From Bacteroidota bacterium (GTDB lineage: Bacteria; Bacteroidota; Bacteroidia; Bacteroidales; JACABE01): 62,349 nt of DNA. Position numbers and translations under genes: made by a program. Positions 1 through 8,235 of this stretch are shown here, piece by piece (positions within the stretch are counted from its first letter, which is position 1; every line of letters begins with the position of its first letter). Location: positions 1-62,349 of the forward strand of contig JACABE010000024.1 in the NCBI GenBank assembly GCA_013377005.1, in the 5' to 3' direction. A model generated the notes under the pieces. The model was not told where the DNA came from. It saw only the letters and a list, made by a program, of their open reading frames with translations, and made no database searches.

Positions 1-45
1 GTCTTGATTTTTATTGGGGTCGCTTATAAATCACAAATTTTTATG

Positions 46-53
46 TAAGTTTG
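46..53 (+). promoter_or_regulatory. TAnnTTTG-type -7 box for the ATPase/TOPRIM pair
   Basis: TAAGTTTG fits the Bacteroidota sigma-A -7 consensus TAnnTTTG and ends 10 bases before the ATG at 64, so the mRNA leader would be only a few bases long. No clear -33 TTTG was found at the expected distance. Known consensus, inferred use. Confidence 0.45.
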
Positions 54-63
54 CATAAAATCT

Positions 64-1059
64 ATGAATATGATACAGCAATTAAATATTAAGAATTTTA
101 AATCAATTAAAGATTTAAAGTTTCCTTGTAAAAAACTGAATGTTTTTATAGGTGAGCCCAATAGCGGCAAAAGTAATATTATTGAAGCACTTGCATTGCG
201 AAGTCAGAATGCATTTGGAATGGAATTAAACAAGGAAATGATCCGTTATAAAACCATAGGTGATTTGTTTTACGATTTCGATATCAATAAAGCTATTGAA
301 GTTAATACTGGTGAAATATCTACTGTTTTGGAATATGCAATTCGGGAAAATGGCATAATTGATAATCAATTCAATTTTTTCTTTGATGCTAATAAAAATG
401 AAGAACTTCCTTCTCACAGTTTAAGTCATAGTGGAAAAGTAATATCTTCGGGCAATGAAGGAAATACAAACGTTCATTTTTATGAATACAAACGTTTGCA
501 GTCATTTTTTTATGGATATATGCCTCATTTATCAGTTCCTCATGGCGACAATTTGCCCAGTTTATTACTTGCCAATACCGAATATAAAAAATGGGTTTCA
601 GATTTTCTGATATCAAAAGGGTTAATGCTTACCCTCAAACCTACCGAAAATGAAATAATGGCAAGTAAATTAATTGATGGTGAAATTTACAGTTATCCTT
701 ACTTTTCAATATCAGAAACATTGCAACGGATAATTTTTTATACCATTGCATTGAAAAGTAATAAAAACAGCATTTTATTATTGGATGAACCCGAAACGAA
801 TACTTTCCCATTATATACAAAATTATTGGCTGAAAGAATTGCATTAGACAAAAGCAATCAGTTTTATGTAACCACACATAATCCATATTTATTAGAGAAT
901 CTTATAGAAAAATCAAAAACAACTGACTTGAATGTTTGTATTGTTGAAATGAAAGATTATCAAACCAAACTTACAGTTTTAAACGAAAAACAAGTTTCTC
1001 AGGTTCTTGATTTAAATTCTGATGTTTTCTTTAATTTTGATAAAATATTAGGTAAATGA
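64..1059 (+). CDS. AAA-family ATPase (RecF/OLD-like, AAA_15/AAA_21 type)
   Basis: A 331-residue P-loop ATPase of the ABC/SMC-like group used in OLD-family nucleases and several phage-defence systems. The N-terminus MNMIQQLNIKNFKSIKDL is the typical opening strand. Walker A GEPNSGKS is at residues 30-37, Walker B LLLDEPE has its acidic pair at D241-E242, and the switch histidine is H272 in TTHNPYLL. It is short for the family because the middle insert is small and there is no fused nuclease domain. Its TGA stop overlaps the ATG of the next gene (ATGA), so the two are translationally coupled and probably act as one complex. The ATPase fold is clear. The exact role is inferred; DNA repair or defence are both possible. 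Confidence 0.85.
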   Translation: MNMIQQLNIKNFKSIKDLKFPCKKLNVFIGEPNSGKSNIIEALALRSQNAFGMELNKEMIRYKTIGDLFYDFDINKAIEVNTGEISTVLEYAIRENGIIDNQFNFFFDANKNEELPSHSLSHSGKVISSGNEGNTNVHFYEYKRLQSFFYGYMPHLSVPHGDNLPSLLLANTEYKKWVSDFLISKGLMLTLKPTENEIMASKLIDGEIYSYPYFSISETLQRIIFYTIALKSNKNSILLLDEPETNTFPLYTKLLAERIALDKSNQFYVTTHNPYLLENLIEKSKTTDLNVCIVEMKDYQTKLTVLNEKQVSQVLDLNSDVFFNFDKILGK

Positions 1060-1511
1060 AAGAAATACATGTAGAATGTTTACCTGATGAAGCATTGGTT
1101 AAGAAACTTGGTTATACAAAAAAGAAAATAATCCATCATTCAGGTAAAGCCAAAGTATTTGGAAAACTAAAAAAATCGACAAACCTTATTGCAATGGTGG
1201 ATGAGGACCCTAATAGTCCACAATCATCTTATGAAAAAAGATTAGTTTTAGTTAATGAAGAATATGGTGTAAAAGTATATAAAGATAATTTGGGCAATAA
1301 GATCATTATACTAAAAGTAAAACTGGAAGATTGGCTGATTAATGCATGTAAAATAAGCAAAATAAAACTTTCTACCTTTGGCTTACCCTCTAATGCAAAT
1401 GACTTTCATGATGTAAATACGCATAAAATACCTAATTTGGAAAAATTAATAGATGAACTTCTGTTAAAAGAAAATCCTGCAATGTTGAGATTAAAAGAAA
1501 AACTTAAATAA
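1056..1511 (+). CDS. Small TOPRIM-like protein paired with the ATPase
   Basis: A 151-residue protein I cannot place in a named family. Two features suggest a minimal TOPRIM fold: an N-terminal strand followed by a glutamate (VECLPDEALVKKLG, E7 with D11/E12), and a later strand ending in a DxD motif (IAMVDEDP, D49 and D51). TOPRIM nucleases coordinate metal with just such a Glu and Asp-x-Asp. It overlaps the ATPase gene by four bases. ATPase plus separate TOPRIM protein is the architecture of two-gene defence systems such as PARIS (AriA/AriB), but both proteins here are much smaller. The motif is read from sequence, the function is inference; it could instead be a non-catalytic partner. Confidence 0.6.
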   Translation: MKEIHVECLPDEALVKKLGYTKKKIIHHSGKAKVFGKLKKSTNLIAMVDEDPNSPQSSYEKRLVLVNEEYGVKVYKDNLGNKIIILKVKLEDWLINACKISKIKLSTFGLPSNANDFHDVNTHKIPNLEKLIDELLLKENPAMLRLKEKLK

Positions 1512-1551
1512 ATTAGATAATCACTTGATCGATAAACTGGCAATAAAGTAA

Positions 1552-1678
1552 AATAGTCATAGAGAAAAAAAACACTTTGCTTCGCTCGTAACCAATCATT
1601 GTCGGTTTAGCAAATATCTTTCGACTTTGCTCTGTGATAAAGAAAAATCTTTGTACAAGAATAAATTCAACTTATTGC
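1552..1678 (+). repeat. Direct repeat copy 1 (~127 bp), downstream of the TOPRIM gene
   Basis: This stretch closely matches 2408-2537. The last part is a 38-base identical block at 1633-1670 (2492-2529 in copy 2). The middle holds an imperfect hairpin at 1590-1607 (AACC..GGTT arms, CATT loop). The two copies bracket the DUF6155-like gene, and each follows a stop codon. No transposase is nearby. Confidence 0.8.
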
Positions 1679-1782
1679 TGCTTCTTCAGCCGATTAGCGG
1701 ATAAAAAAATTTGACTTAAAAAAATACAAGATATAAATATGCAATATTGAATTTTAATAAAAATAAATAGTAAAGTTATAAC

Positions 1783-2412
1783 ATGTTATTTGATCCTGAA
1801 TTTAAAAAAGCCTTACAACGGCTTACTGAACCTGAAAAAGATAAATTAATACTAAGGTTGTTGAAACACGATTTGGTTTTAGCGAACAGATTACACTTCG
1901 AACTACTTGATACCGATTCGGTAAAAGATAAAAGAGCGCAACTTGAAACAAGTATTATCAAAAAAATTGAAAGAGTTTCGGAAAGATATTATTCTCCTGG
2001 CTATTTATTAATGGATGCCCGTGAAATAAGTGGTGATATTAATAATCATGTTAGTATTACTAAAGACAAATATGGTGAAATAAGCTTGAATTGTTTGTTG
2101 TTGAAAAAATTGCTGGAGCTGAACAACAATCGTATCGAAACAGAAGAGTATGGAAAAGCGTATACACTGTGCACTTACATTGTAGCAAAAATATTTAAAA
2201 TTCTATTGCTGATGCAAAAGCAACATGATGATCTGTATTTAGACTTTAGGGAAGATATTGAAACAATCGGGAAATTTATCGGCAACAATCCTAATTTAAT
2301 GAAGATCGCTATTTATAATGGCTTAGATGTAAACTGGCTCATTCAGTTCAACATTCCTGAAAATATTTATGAAATATATAAAAATTTACGGCAAAACGGA
2401 CAGTTGAAATAG
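1783..2412 (+). CDS. DUF6155-like protein of unknown function
   Basis: A 209-residue soluble, mainly helical protein with no signal peptide. The N-terminal segment (DPEFKKALQRLTEPEKDK, then LLKHDLVLANRLHFELL, residues about 3-45) resembles the Bacteroidota family DUF6155, which has no known function. The rest is helix-rich without metal or nucleotide motifs. The gene stands alone between two copies of a ~128-bp direct repeat, and its own TAG stop lies at the edge of the downstream copy, so it may have moved as a unit with the repeat. The family call is from memory of the pattern; the coding call is firm because of length, composition and clean flanks. Confidence 0.65.
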   Translation: MLFDPEFKKALQRLTEPEKDKLILRLLKHDLVLANRLHFELLDTDSVKDKRAQLETSIIKKIERVSERYYSPGYLLMDAREISGDINNHVSITKDKYGEISLNCLLLKKLLELNNNRIETEEYGKAYTLCTYIVAKIFKILLLMQKQHDDLYLDFREDIETIGKFIGNNPNLMKIAIYNGLDVNWLIQFNIPENIYEIYKNLRQNGQLK

Positions 2413-2537
2413 TCATAGAGGAAGAGAAATACCTCGTTTTGATCGGCAACCGATCATTATCGGTTTAGCAAATATCTTCTCAACTTAACTTTGTGATAAA
2501 GAAAAATCTTTGTACAAGAATAAATTCAATTTATTGC
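2408..2537 (+). repeat. Direct repeat copy 2 (~130 bp), upstream of the Crp/Fnr gene
   Basis: Second copy of the repeat at 1552-1678. Here the hairpin at 2448-2465 is perfect: arms AACCGAT and ATCGGTT with loop CATT. This copy also contains TAACTTTG at 2486-2493, a good TAnnTTTG promoter box, so it may drive the regulator gene starting at 2573. Copy 1 has lost the leading TA of that box. Confidence 0.8.
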
Positions 2538-2572
2538 ATTGGCAATGATAGCTAAAAATCAAAGAAAAATAA

Positions 2573-3145
2573 ATGCATAACAATCTATTTGAGCATATAC
2601 GAAAGTTTATTGATATTAGTAAAACTGATGAGTTAGTCATCAATAAATATATTAACACACTTCATTTAAAAAAGAAAGCGTTTTTGTTTCAAGAGGGTAA
2701 GATTTGCAATGATTTATATTTTGTTGAAAAAGGTTGTTTGCGAATGTTCTTTATCAATAAAAAAGCATCGGAGCAAATTGTACAGTTCGCACTCGATGGT
2801 TGGTGGCTATCAGATTATATGAGTTTTATGAACAATACCCCTTCCGATTATTATATTCAAAGCATAGAAGCTTCAGAAATAGTTTCTATCAATAATCAAC
2901 AGTTTGATGAATTACTAAAAGAATTACCTCAAATGGAAAAGTATTTTAGAATCATTTTGCAAAAGGCTGTAGCAGCAACGCAACATAAAAATAAATTGAT
3001 GTATGAAATGTCGAAGGAAGAATTTTACTTACATTTTAGCACTTCATTCCCCCAATTTATGCAACGCATCCCTCAATATATGATAGCATCATACCTTGGT
3101 CTCACACCCGAATATATGAGCGAACTGCGTAAAAAGAAATCGTAA
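2573..3145 (+). CDS. Crp/Fnr-family transcriptional regulator
   Basis: A 190-residue regulator with an N-terminal cyclic-nucleotide-binding-type beta-roll (residues about 20-115: KAFLFQEGKICNDLYFVEKGCLRMFF then VQFALDGWWLSDYMSF) and a short C-terminal helix-turn-helix (YMIASYLGLTPEYMSELRKK). Bacteroidota carry many such regulators, most of which do not bind cAMP. It has no cysteine cluster for an Fe-S centre as in Fnr. The next two genes, a small winged-helix protein and an FMN split-barrel protein, are plausible targets by position. The start is the only sensible ATG, 35 bases after the repeat. Family certain, ligand and targets unknown. Confidence 0.9.
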   Translation: MHNNLFEHIRKFIDISKTDELVINKYINTLHLKKKAFLFQEGKICNDLYFVEKGCLRMFFINKKASEQIVQFALDGWWLSDYMSFMNNTPSDYYIQSIEASEIVSINNQQFDELLKELPQMEKYFRIILQKAVAATQHKNKLMYEMSKEEFYLHFSTSFPQFMQRIPQYMIASYLGLTPEYMSELRKKKS

Positions 3146-3191
3146 ATTGAATTTCTTAAACCAGTTTAATATTTATCACCTTTATTAAGAG

Positions 3192-3199
3192 TATTTTTG
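3192..3199 (+). promoter_or_regulatory. TAnnTTTG-type -7 box for the small regulator and FMN gene
   Basis: TATTTTTG lies 36 bases upstream of the ATG at 3236, at a normal distance for a Bacteroidota promoter. It would transcribe 3236-3834 as a two-gene unit. Confidence 0.45.
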
Positions 3200-3235
3200 T
3201 AGCTTAATTAATAATAATAACAAAATACAAATTAA

Positions 3236-3412
3236 ATGGAAGCGAAAATAATTGTATTGGAAACAATGAAAAAAGAAGGAATTCCCTTAAATGCAGGAAA
3301 AATTGTGGACTTAGTAAACCTTGATCGTAAAGTAGTTGATAAAGCCATGGCTGAATTAAAAGCCGAAGGATTAATTGTTTCTCCTAAAAGATGCTTCTGG
3401 CAAGCAAAGTAA
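3236..3412 (+). CDS. Small winged-helix DNA-binding protein (58 residues)
   Basis: A short gene running from ATG 3236 to TAA 3410-3412. The product begins MEAKIIVLETMKKEGIPL and is nearly all winged helix: helix 1 (IIVLETMKKEG), helix 2 (NAGKIVDLVN), recognition helix (DRKVVDKAMAELKAEG), then a wing ending LIVSPKRCFWQAK. This fits stand-alone MarR/ArsR-like wHTH mini-proteins found in Bacteroidota and archaea. It sits 44 bases ahead of the FMN split-barrel gene and probably shares its transcript. Coding potential is supported by the regular wHTH pattern. Its target is unknown, and autoregulation or control of the FMN protein is only a guess. Confidence 0.75.
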   Translation: MEAKIIVLETMKKEGIPLNAGKIVDLVNLDRKVVDKAMAELKAEGLIVSPKRCFWQAK

Positions 3413-3456
3413 TACCTTAATAAATAATAGTAGCAATAAAAATAATAATTGTAATA

Positions 3457-3834
3457 ATGAACAAATTAAACGATAAATTTTTAGAAGTATTAAAACACGA
3501 AGGCGTTGTATCTATTATGTCGTGGGGTATCGAACCCCATTTGGTAAATACATGGAATTCATATTTAGTAATTACAGAAGATGAGCGCATTTTAATTCCT
3601 GCGTATGGTTTTAGAAAAACGCAAAAAAATGTTGAAGTAAATAATAAAGTAAAAATAAGTTTAGGAAGCAAAAATGTTTTGGGTTTCAAGGATTATCCCG
3701 GAACAGGATTTATTATTGAAGGTACTGCCAATTATATTGAATCAGGCGAAGAATATGATATGATGAAAACTAAATTTTCTTTTCTGACTAGGGTATTGGA
3801 AATAACTGTAGAAGAAGCAAAACAAATGTTATAG
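3457..3834 (+). CDS. Pyridoxamine 5'-phosphate oxidase-family FMN-binding protein
   Basis: A 125-residue FMN split-barrel protein. The pattern MNKLNDKFLEVLKHEGVVSI, then HLVNTWNSYLVITEDERILIPAYGFRKTQ and VKISLGSKNV, followed by GTGFIIEGTANYI, matches small single-domain members of the PNPOx-like clan, which bind FMN or F420 and often act in stress or as FMN-binding redox proteins. True PNPOx enzymes are longer, so a pyridoxal role is unlikely. It follows the small winged-helix gene and is closed by a strong hairpin terminator shared with the convergent glycogen operon. The family is confident; substrate unknown. Confidence 0.85.
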   Translation: MNKLNDKFLEVLKHEGVVSIMSWGIEPHLVNTWNSYLVITEDERILIPAYGFRKTQKNVEVNNKVKISLGSKNVLGFKDYPGTGFIIEGTANYIESGEEYDMMKTKFSFLTRVLEITVEEAKQML

Positions 3835-3923
3835 TAAAAACTTTAATAAGACATTTTTGATTTTTTGTATATAAATTCTGCACTATAGTAAACATTGAGG
3901 AAATATATCAATATTGAGAAATA

Positions 3924-3964
3924 AAAAAGTCCATAGCATACTTTTGTATTACTATGGACTTTTT
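3924..3964. terminator. Bidirectional hairpin terminator
   Basis: Arms AAAAAGTCCATAG (3924-3936) and CTATGGACTTTTT (3952-3964) pair perfectly, and the loop itself can form a smaller ATAC/GTAT stem. It lies between two convergent genes and has T runs on both strands, so it can stop transcription from both sides. Confidence 0.85.
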
Positions 3965-3985
3965 CGGTATAATGATTTTAGATAT

Positions 3986-6900
3986 TTATATCCATCTTAC
4001 CAAACTAAAATCCTGGCGATGCGGCAAATCTTTATTCTTTGGATACATTCGGAAAGCATAATCGTAAACACCTGCAGTATCCAATGGAATATCGCATTTA
4101 AAAGTCAGTATATCGTTTCCCGATTTTTCAGCAATCATATCAAACACAAACGATGGTTCTTTTATTTCATCATTTACTTTTTGTCCAAACAAAATTTCAA
4201 TTCCCAATTCCATACCCGAAAGCTCATTTAAACTTATTTGAATTTCAGCTTTAAAACTTTCGCCTAACATCAATGGTTTTTGAGTAGAATCGGGAAGCTG
4301 AACAGATAATATCTCAATACTATCCCATCCTCTCATCACCTTACGTTTCCATTTCGATATTTTTCGTGCCATCAAAAAGTTATCACCCTGCAACAAAACT
4401 GTGCGATTAATTAATTTATTATAATATTTATCAAAATAATCGTCCAATTGACGTTTCATCGTAAAATGCGGAGCTATCTCAGCAATCGTATTTTTTACAT
4501 AGCCTACCCATTTTGAAGGAATATTGTTTCCATCTTTATCGTAATAAGCCGGTATTATCTCATCTTCAAAAACACTGTAAATGGTTTCGGCATCTAATTC
4601 GTTTTGGAAATCCTGATTTTCGTAAGTTTGTTCTTCTTTCAAAGCCCAACCTGCTTCCGGTTTAAAACCCTCAGCCCACCAGCCATCTAATACGCTAAAG
4701 TTAACTACACCATTCATAATTGCCTTTTCTCCACTGGTACCCGATGCCTCGAGCGGACGAGTAGGAGTATTTAACCATATATCAACACCACGGATAAGGT
4801 ATTTTGCTAATTCAATATCATAGTTTTCAACAAAAGTTATTTTACCAATAAACTCAGGTTGTTTTGATACTTCCATGATACGTTTTATCAAATCCTGACC
4901 TGCATTATCGTTTGGATGAGCTTTTCCTGCAAAAACAAATTGTACCGGCTTATCTTTATTATTTACAATTTTAGATAAACGTTCTAAGTTTGAAAACAAC
5001 AAATGCGCACGCTTATAAGTAGCAAACCTTCGGGCAAAACCTATCGTGAGAGCATTGGGATTAAAAGCATCCATCAATTTGAATATCAATTTTGGATTGT
5101 CATTTCTTTTGGTCATCTCGTCTGTTAATCGCAGACTTAAATAATCAATCAATTGTTTTTTCTGCTTAAGCCTGGTACTCCATATTAAATCATTGGGAAC
5201 ATCAAGAATTTTCTCCCAATATTTTGGATTAGATTGGTCAGCCAAAAATCCTGTACCAAATTCTTTTTTGTACAATTGCTGCCACGATTTTGACGCCCAG
5301 GTAGGGTAATGTACTCCATTGGTAACGTATCCCACATGTATTTCGCTTGGGAAATAACCCGGATATAATTTACAGAACATTTCCTGAGAAACACGTCCAT
5401 GTATACGACTTACACCATTTACTTCCTGCGAAAGTTTAAAAGCAAGCACGCTCATCGAGAACTTTTCGTTAATATCATTTTCATTAAAACGACCTAAGTT
5501 CATAAACTGATCCCAACTAATATTTAGTTGTTCGGCAAAATAAGGCATATAAACCCTCATCAAATCTTCGCTGAAAGTATCGTGTCCGGCAGGAACAGGC
5601 GTATGTGTTGTAAACAAAGTAGAAGCACGTACTACCTCAACTGCTTCTTCAAATGCAAGTTTTTCGAACTGAATATATTTTACCATTCTTTCAAGAGTAA
5701 TAAAAGCAGCATGCCCTTCATTACAATGGTAGATAGAAGGATTAATACCAATTGCATCCAACATTTTAATACCGCCTATACCCAGTAAAAGCTCTTGTTT
5801 CAAACGATTTTCCCAATCACCACCATATAAACGATGCGTAACAGATCTATCTGCATCAGAATTATCTTCAATATCAGTATCGAGCAAATACAAAGGAACC
5901 CTTCCAATATCTACCCGCCATATTTTCGCAAACAATCTTCTGCCCGGTAATCCAAAACTTATCTTTAACCAATCACCATTTGCATCTCTTATTGGAATCA
6001 AAGGTAATTGCGAGAATTTTTGAGGAGTATAATTTGCTATTTGATCACCCGAAATAGAAATATTTTGTTGAAAATAACCATATCTGTATAACAAACCAAT
6101 TCCCACCATATTTGCATTACAATCACTGGCTTCTTTCAAATAATCACCGGCAAGCATACCCAAACCGCCCGAAAATATTTTTAATGTATCATGCAAACCA
6201 AATTCCATGCTGAAGTAAGCAATTTGGGCTTTGGGCTTTTCATCAATTTTAGCCATATAAGCATCAAACTGAGCAGCTACTTTTTTAAGTTTAGCAATAA
6301 ACTTTTCGTTTTTCTCTAATGCTTTTAATGCTTCTATAGAAAGTGATTCTATTAAAGCAATAGGGTTATATTTTAGTTTTTTCCATAATTTGCAATTAAG
6401 CATTTCAAACAATTCAGAAGCTTCATAATTCCATGTCCACCATAAATTCTTGGAAAGTCGTTGCAAACTTTCCAAACTTTTAGGAATGCTTGGTTTTATA
6501 AGAATCTTTTTCCACTCAGGTCTTAATTCTTTATCTTTTTGTATTGCTTGAGTAAATTCTTTGTGCTTTTTAGTAATAAATAAATCTGAACGACTTAATG
6601 CGTTGCTTATTGCCAAAGAATAAGTTTTGTGATAATAAGTAATTAAGTTCTTCCACAAAGCACTCCGCGATATATCAAACGATTGTTTTCTAATTTCCAA
6701 AATGCTTTCGGGCGATTTTAAAGAACAGGATAAAACTGTATTCGCAATTTGATTCACAACTTCTAAATCATTAGTATCAGTTCTTTCGATAACATTGATA
6801 CAGGATTGTGTTAAATCATGGTCAGTTTTTATCCACAAGCCAAATCCTGCAAGAGTAGTGGTAATAGTAGGAATATGAAATGCAAGACTTTCCATTGGTG

Positions 6901-8230
6901 TATAACCCCAGGGTTCGTAATAAGAAGGAAATACAGATCCATCAAACCCAATCAGGAAATCATAATATTCCATATTGAAAACACCATCGTTTCCATTCAA
7001 ATAGGCAGGAATGAAAAATATTTTAACCTTATCTTGTGGTGAATTATTCAATCCATTTTTGCGAATATATTCTAAAACAGGATCTTTATCAGCATCATAG
7101 AGTCGATGTGTTAAGTATTTATTGCTAATAGGATTCGTATAATCAGGTTTTCCTATTCTATCAAGTAATTCGTAATTTAATCCTGCCTGATGAGCAGGAA
7201 CGGCAATTACAGCAATAATTTCACGCGTTAAGTCTTTGCGTTTATTAAGTTCGCCCAAGGCATCAATAAATAAATCGATACCTTTATTTTTAAACTCATA
7301 TCTTCCTGAATTTATAATCAACAAACTATCTTCTTTCAAAGGCTGATTAATCAATGCACTAAACACAGAAAGAATTTTTTCACGTGCATCTGCTCTTTTG
7401 GTATCAAAAAACTCAGTAGTTGGAACAAATGAATCTTCAAAGCCATTGGGTGTAACAAAATCAACTGCTTTACCAAAAAACTGTTTGCATTCATTGTTGG
7501 TTATTTCGCTAACAGTTGTAAAGCCATCGGCTTCTATTGCAGATAGCTTTTCAAGTGAATATTTTGAAACTACTCCAAATTCTTTTGAAATAACATCTGC
7601 ATTATATGATTGCAGATTGTTGTACAATGGCAGTCCATTTCCTGCAATGCAACGTCCTAATACTGTAGCATGGGTTGTAAATACTGTACCAACCTGTGGA
7701 ACAAACTTTTTTAGATACAAAATACCTGTGCCTGTCATCCATTCGTGGAAATGAGCAATTATTTTATCGTTGGCAGATAAGTTATAGTCATAAAAACTTT
7801 CAATAATTTTTGCAGCGGCATAACCAAATAAAGCAGGTTCAATATAATCCCATTGTCCCGAAAGAGAATCTAATTTATAATGCTCCCAAAAAGCAGCAAA
7901 TACTTTATCTTTATCAGCAAAATAATGTGTAAAGTCAACTAATATAGTAATTGGATTTCCTGCTATATTCCATCTTCCTATTCTCAAACGCAAACCATTT
8001 GCCTCTGCTTCTTCCCGCCACGATTTATAAAGATATTTATCTTCAGTAAATTCAGGATTTGGAGTGTTTCCCATCCAAATATCCGGTCCTATCACTATGT
8101 AATTATCCTTATAATCATTAACTATGCTCAATGCCTTAGTCGATAATACGGTATAAATCCCACCTACTTTGTTGCAAACTTCCCAACTTGTTTCAAAAAT
8201 ATAGTCGGGTTTTATTAATTGTTTTGTCAT
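3986..8230 (-). CDS. glgP: Glycogen synthase (GT3-like) fused to alpha-glucan phosphorylase (GT35)
   Basis: A 1414-residue two-enzyme fusion. Residues about 1-560 are a eukaryote-type GT3 glycogen synthase (ETSWEVCNKVGGIYTVLSTKA near the N-terminus; retaining E-x7-E pair E439 and E447 in YYEPWGYTPMES). Residues about 590-1290 begin with a DUF3417-type segment (LQRLSKNLWWTWNYEA) and continue as a short-type GT35 phosphorylase, with IFSGGLGMLAGDYLKEASD and the pyridoxal-phosphate lysine K1169 in EASGTSGEKAIMNG. A final ~110 residues look like a beta-sandwich. The same fusion is typical of Bacteroides-type genomes. Last gene of the glycogen operon, 5 bases after the GH57 gene. Whether both halves are active, and in which direction the phosphorylase runs, cannot be read from sequence. 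Confidence 0.93.
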   Translation of the reverse strand: MTKQLIKPDYIFETSWEVCNKVGGIYTVLSTKALSIVNDYKDNYIVIGPDIWMGNTPNPEFTEDKYLYKSWREEAEANGLRLRIGRWNIAGNPITILVDFTHYFADKDKVFAAFWEHYKLDSLSGQWDYIEPALFGYAAAKIIESFYDYNLSANDKIIAHFHEWMTGTGILYLKKFVPQVGTVFTTHATVLGRCIAGNGLPLYNNLQSYNADVISKEFGVVSKYSLEKLSAIEADGFTTVSEITNNECKQFFGKAVDFVTPNGFEDSFVPTTEFFDTKRADAREKILSVFSALINQPLKEDSLLIINSGRYEFKNKGIDLFIDALGELNKRKDLTREIIAVIAVPAHQAGLNYELLDRIGKPDYTNPISNKYLTHRLYDADKDPVLEYIRKNGLNNSPQDKVKIFFIPAYLNGNDGVFNMEYYDFLIGFDGSVFPSYYEPWGYTPMESLAFHIPTITTTLAGFGLWIKTDHDLTQSCINVIERTDTNDLEVVNQIANTVLSCSLKSPESILEIRKQSFDISRSALWKNLITYYHKTYSLAISNALSRSDLFITKKHKEFTQAIQKDKELRPEWKKILIKPSIPKSLESLQRLSKNLWWTWNYEASELFEMLNCKLWKKLKYNPIALIESLSIEALKALEKNEKFIAKLKKVAAQFDAYMAKIDEKPKAQIAYFSMEFGLHDTLKIFSGGLGMLAGDYLKEASDCNANMVGIGLLYRYGYFQQNISISGDQIANYTPQKFSQLPLIPIRDANGDWLKISFGLPGRRLFAKIWRVDIGRVPLYLLDTDIEDNSDADRSVTHRLYGGDWENRLKQELLLGIGGIKMLDAIGINPSIYHCNEGHAAFITLERMVKYIQFEKLAFEEAVEVVRASTLFTTHTPVPAGHDTFSEDLMRVYMPYFAEQLNISWDQFMNLGRFNENDINEKFSMSVLAFKLSQEVNGVSRIHGRVSQEMFCKLYPGYFPSEIHVGYVTNGVHYPTWASKSWQQLYKKEFGTGFLADQSNPKYWEKILDVPNDLIWSTRLKQKKQLIDYLSLRLTDEMTKRNDNPKLIFKLMDAFNPNALTIGFARRFATYKRAHLLFSNLERLSKIVNNKDKPVQFVFAGKAHPNDNAGQDLIKRIMEVSKQPEFIGKITFVENYDIELAKYLIRGVDIWLNTPTRPLEASGTSGEKAIMNGVVNFSVLDGWWAEGFKPEAGWALKEEQTYENQDFQNELDAETIYSVFEDEIIPAYYDKDGNNIPSKWVGYVKNTIAEIAPHFTMKRQLDDYFDKYYNKLINRTVLLQGDNFLMARKISKWKRKVMRGWDSIEILSVQLPDSTQKPLMLGESFKAEIQISLNELSGMELGIEILFGQKVNDEIKEPSFVFDMIAEKSGNDILTFKCDIPLDTAGVYDYAFRMYPKNKDLPHRQDFSLVRWI

Positions 8231-8235
8231 AAAAT

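Noticed and set aside
1552-2537. Integron attC sites in the ~128-bp repeats
   Set aside because: The hairpins are small and central, and no pair of GTTRRRY and RYYYAAC core sites bounds the repeat.
3986-8230. Two separate genes for synthase and phosphorylase
   Set aside because: The frame is continuous with no internal stop, and the same fusion is known in related genomes.
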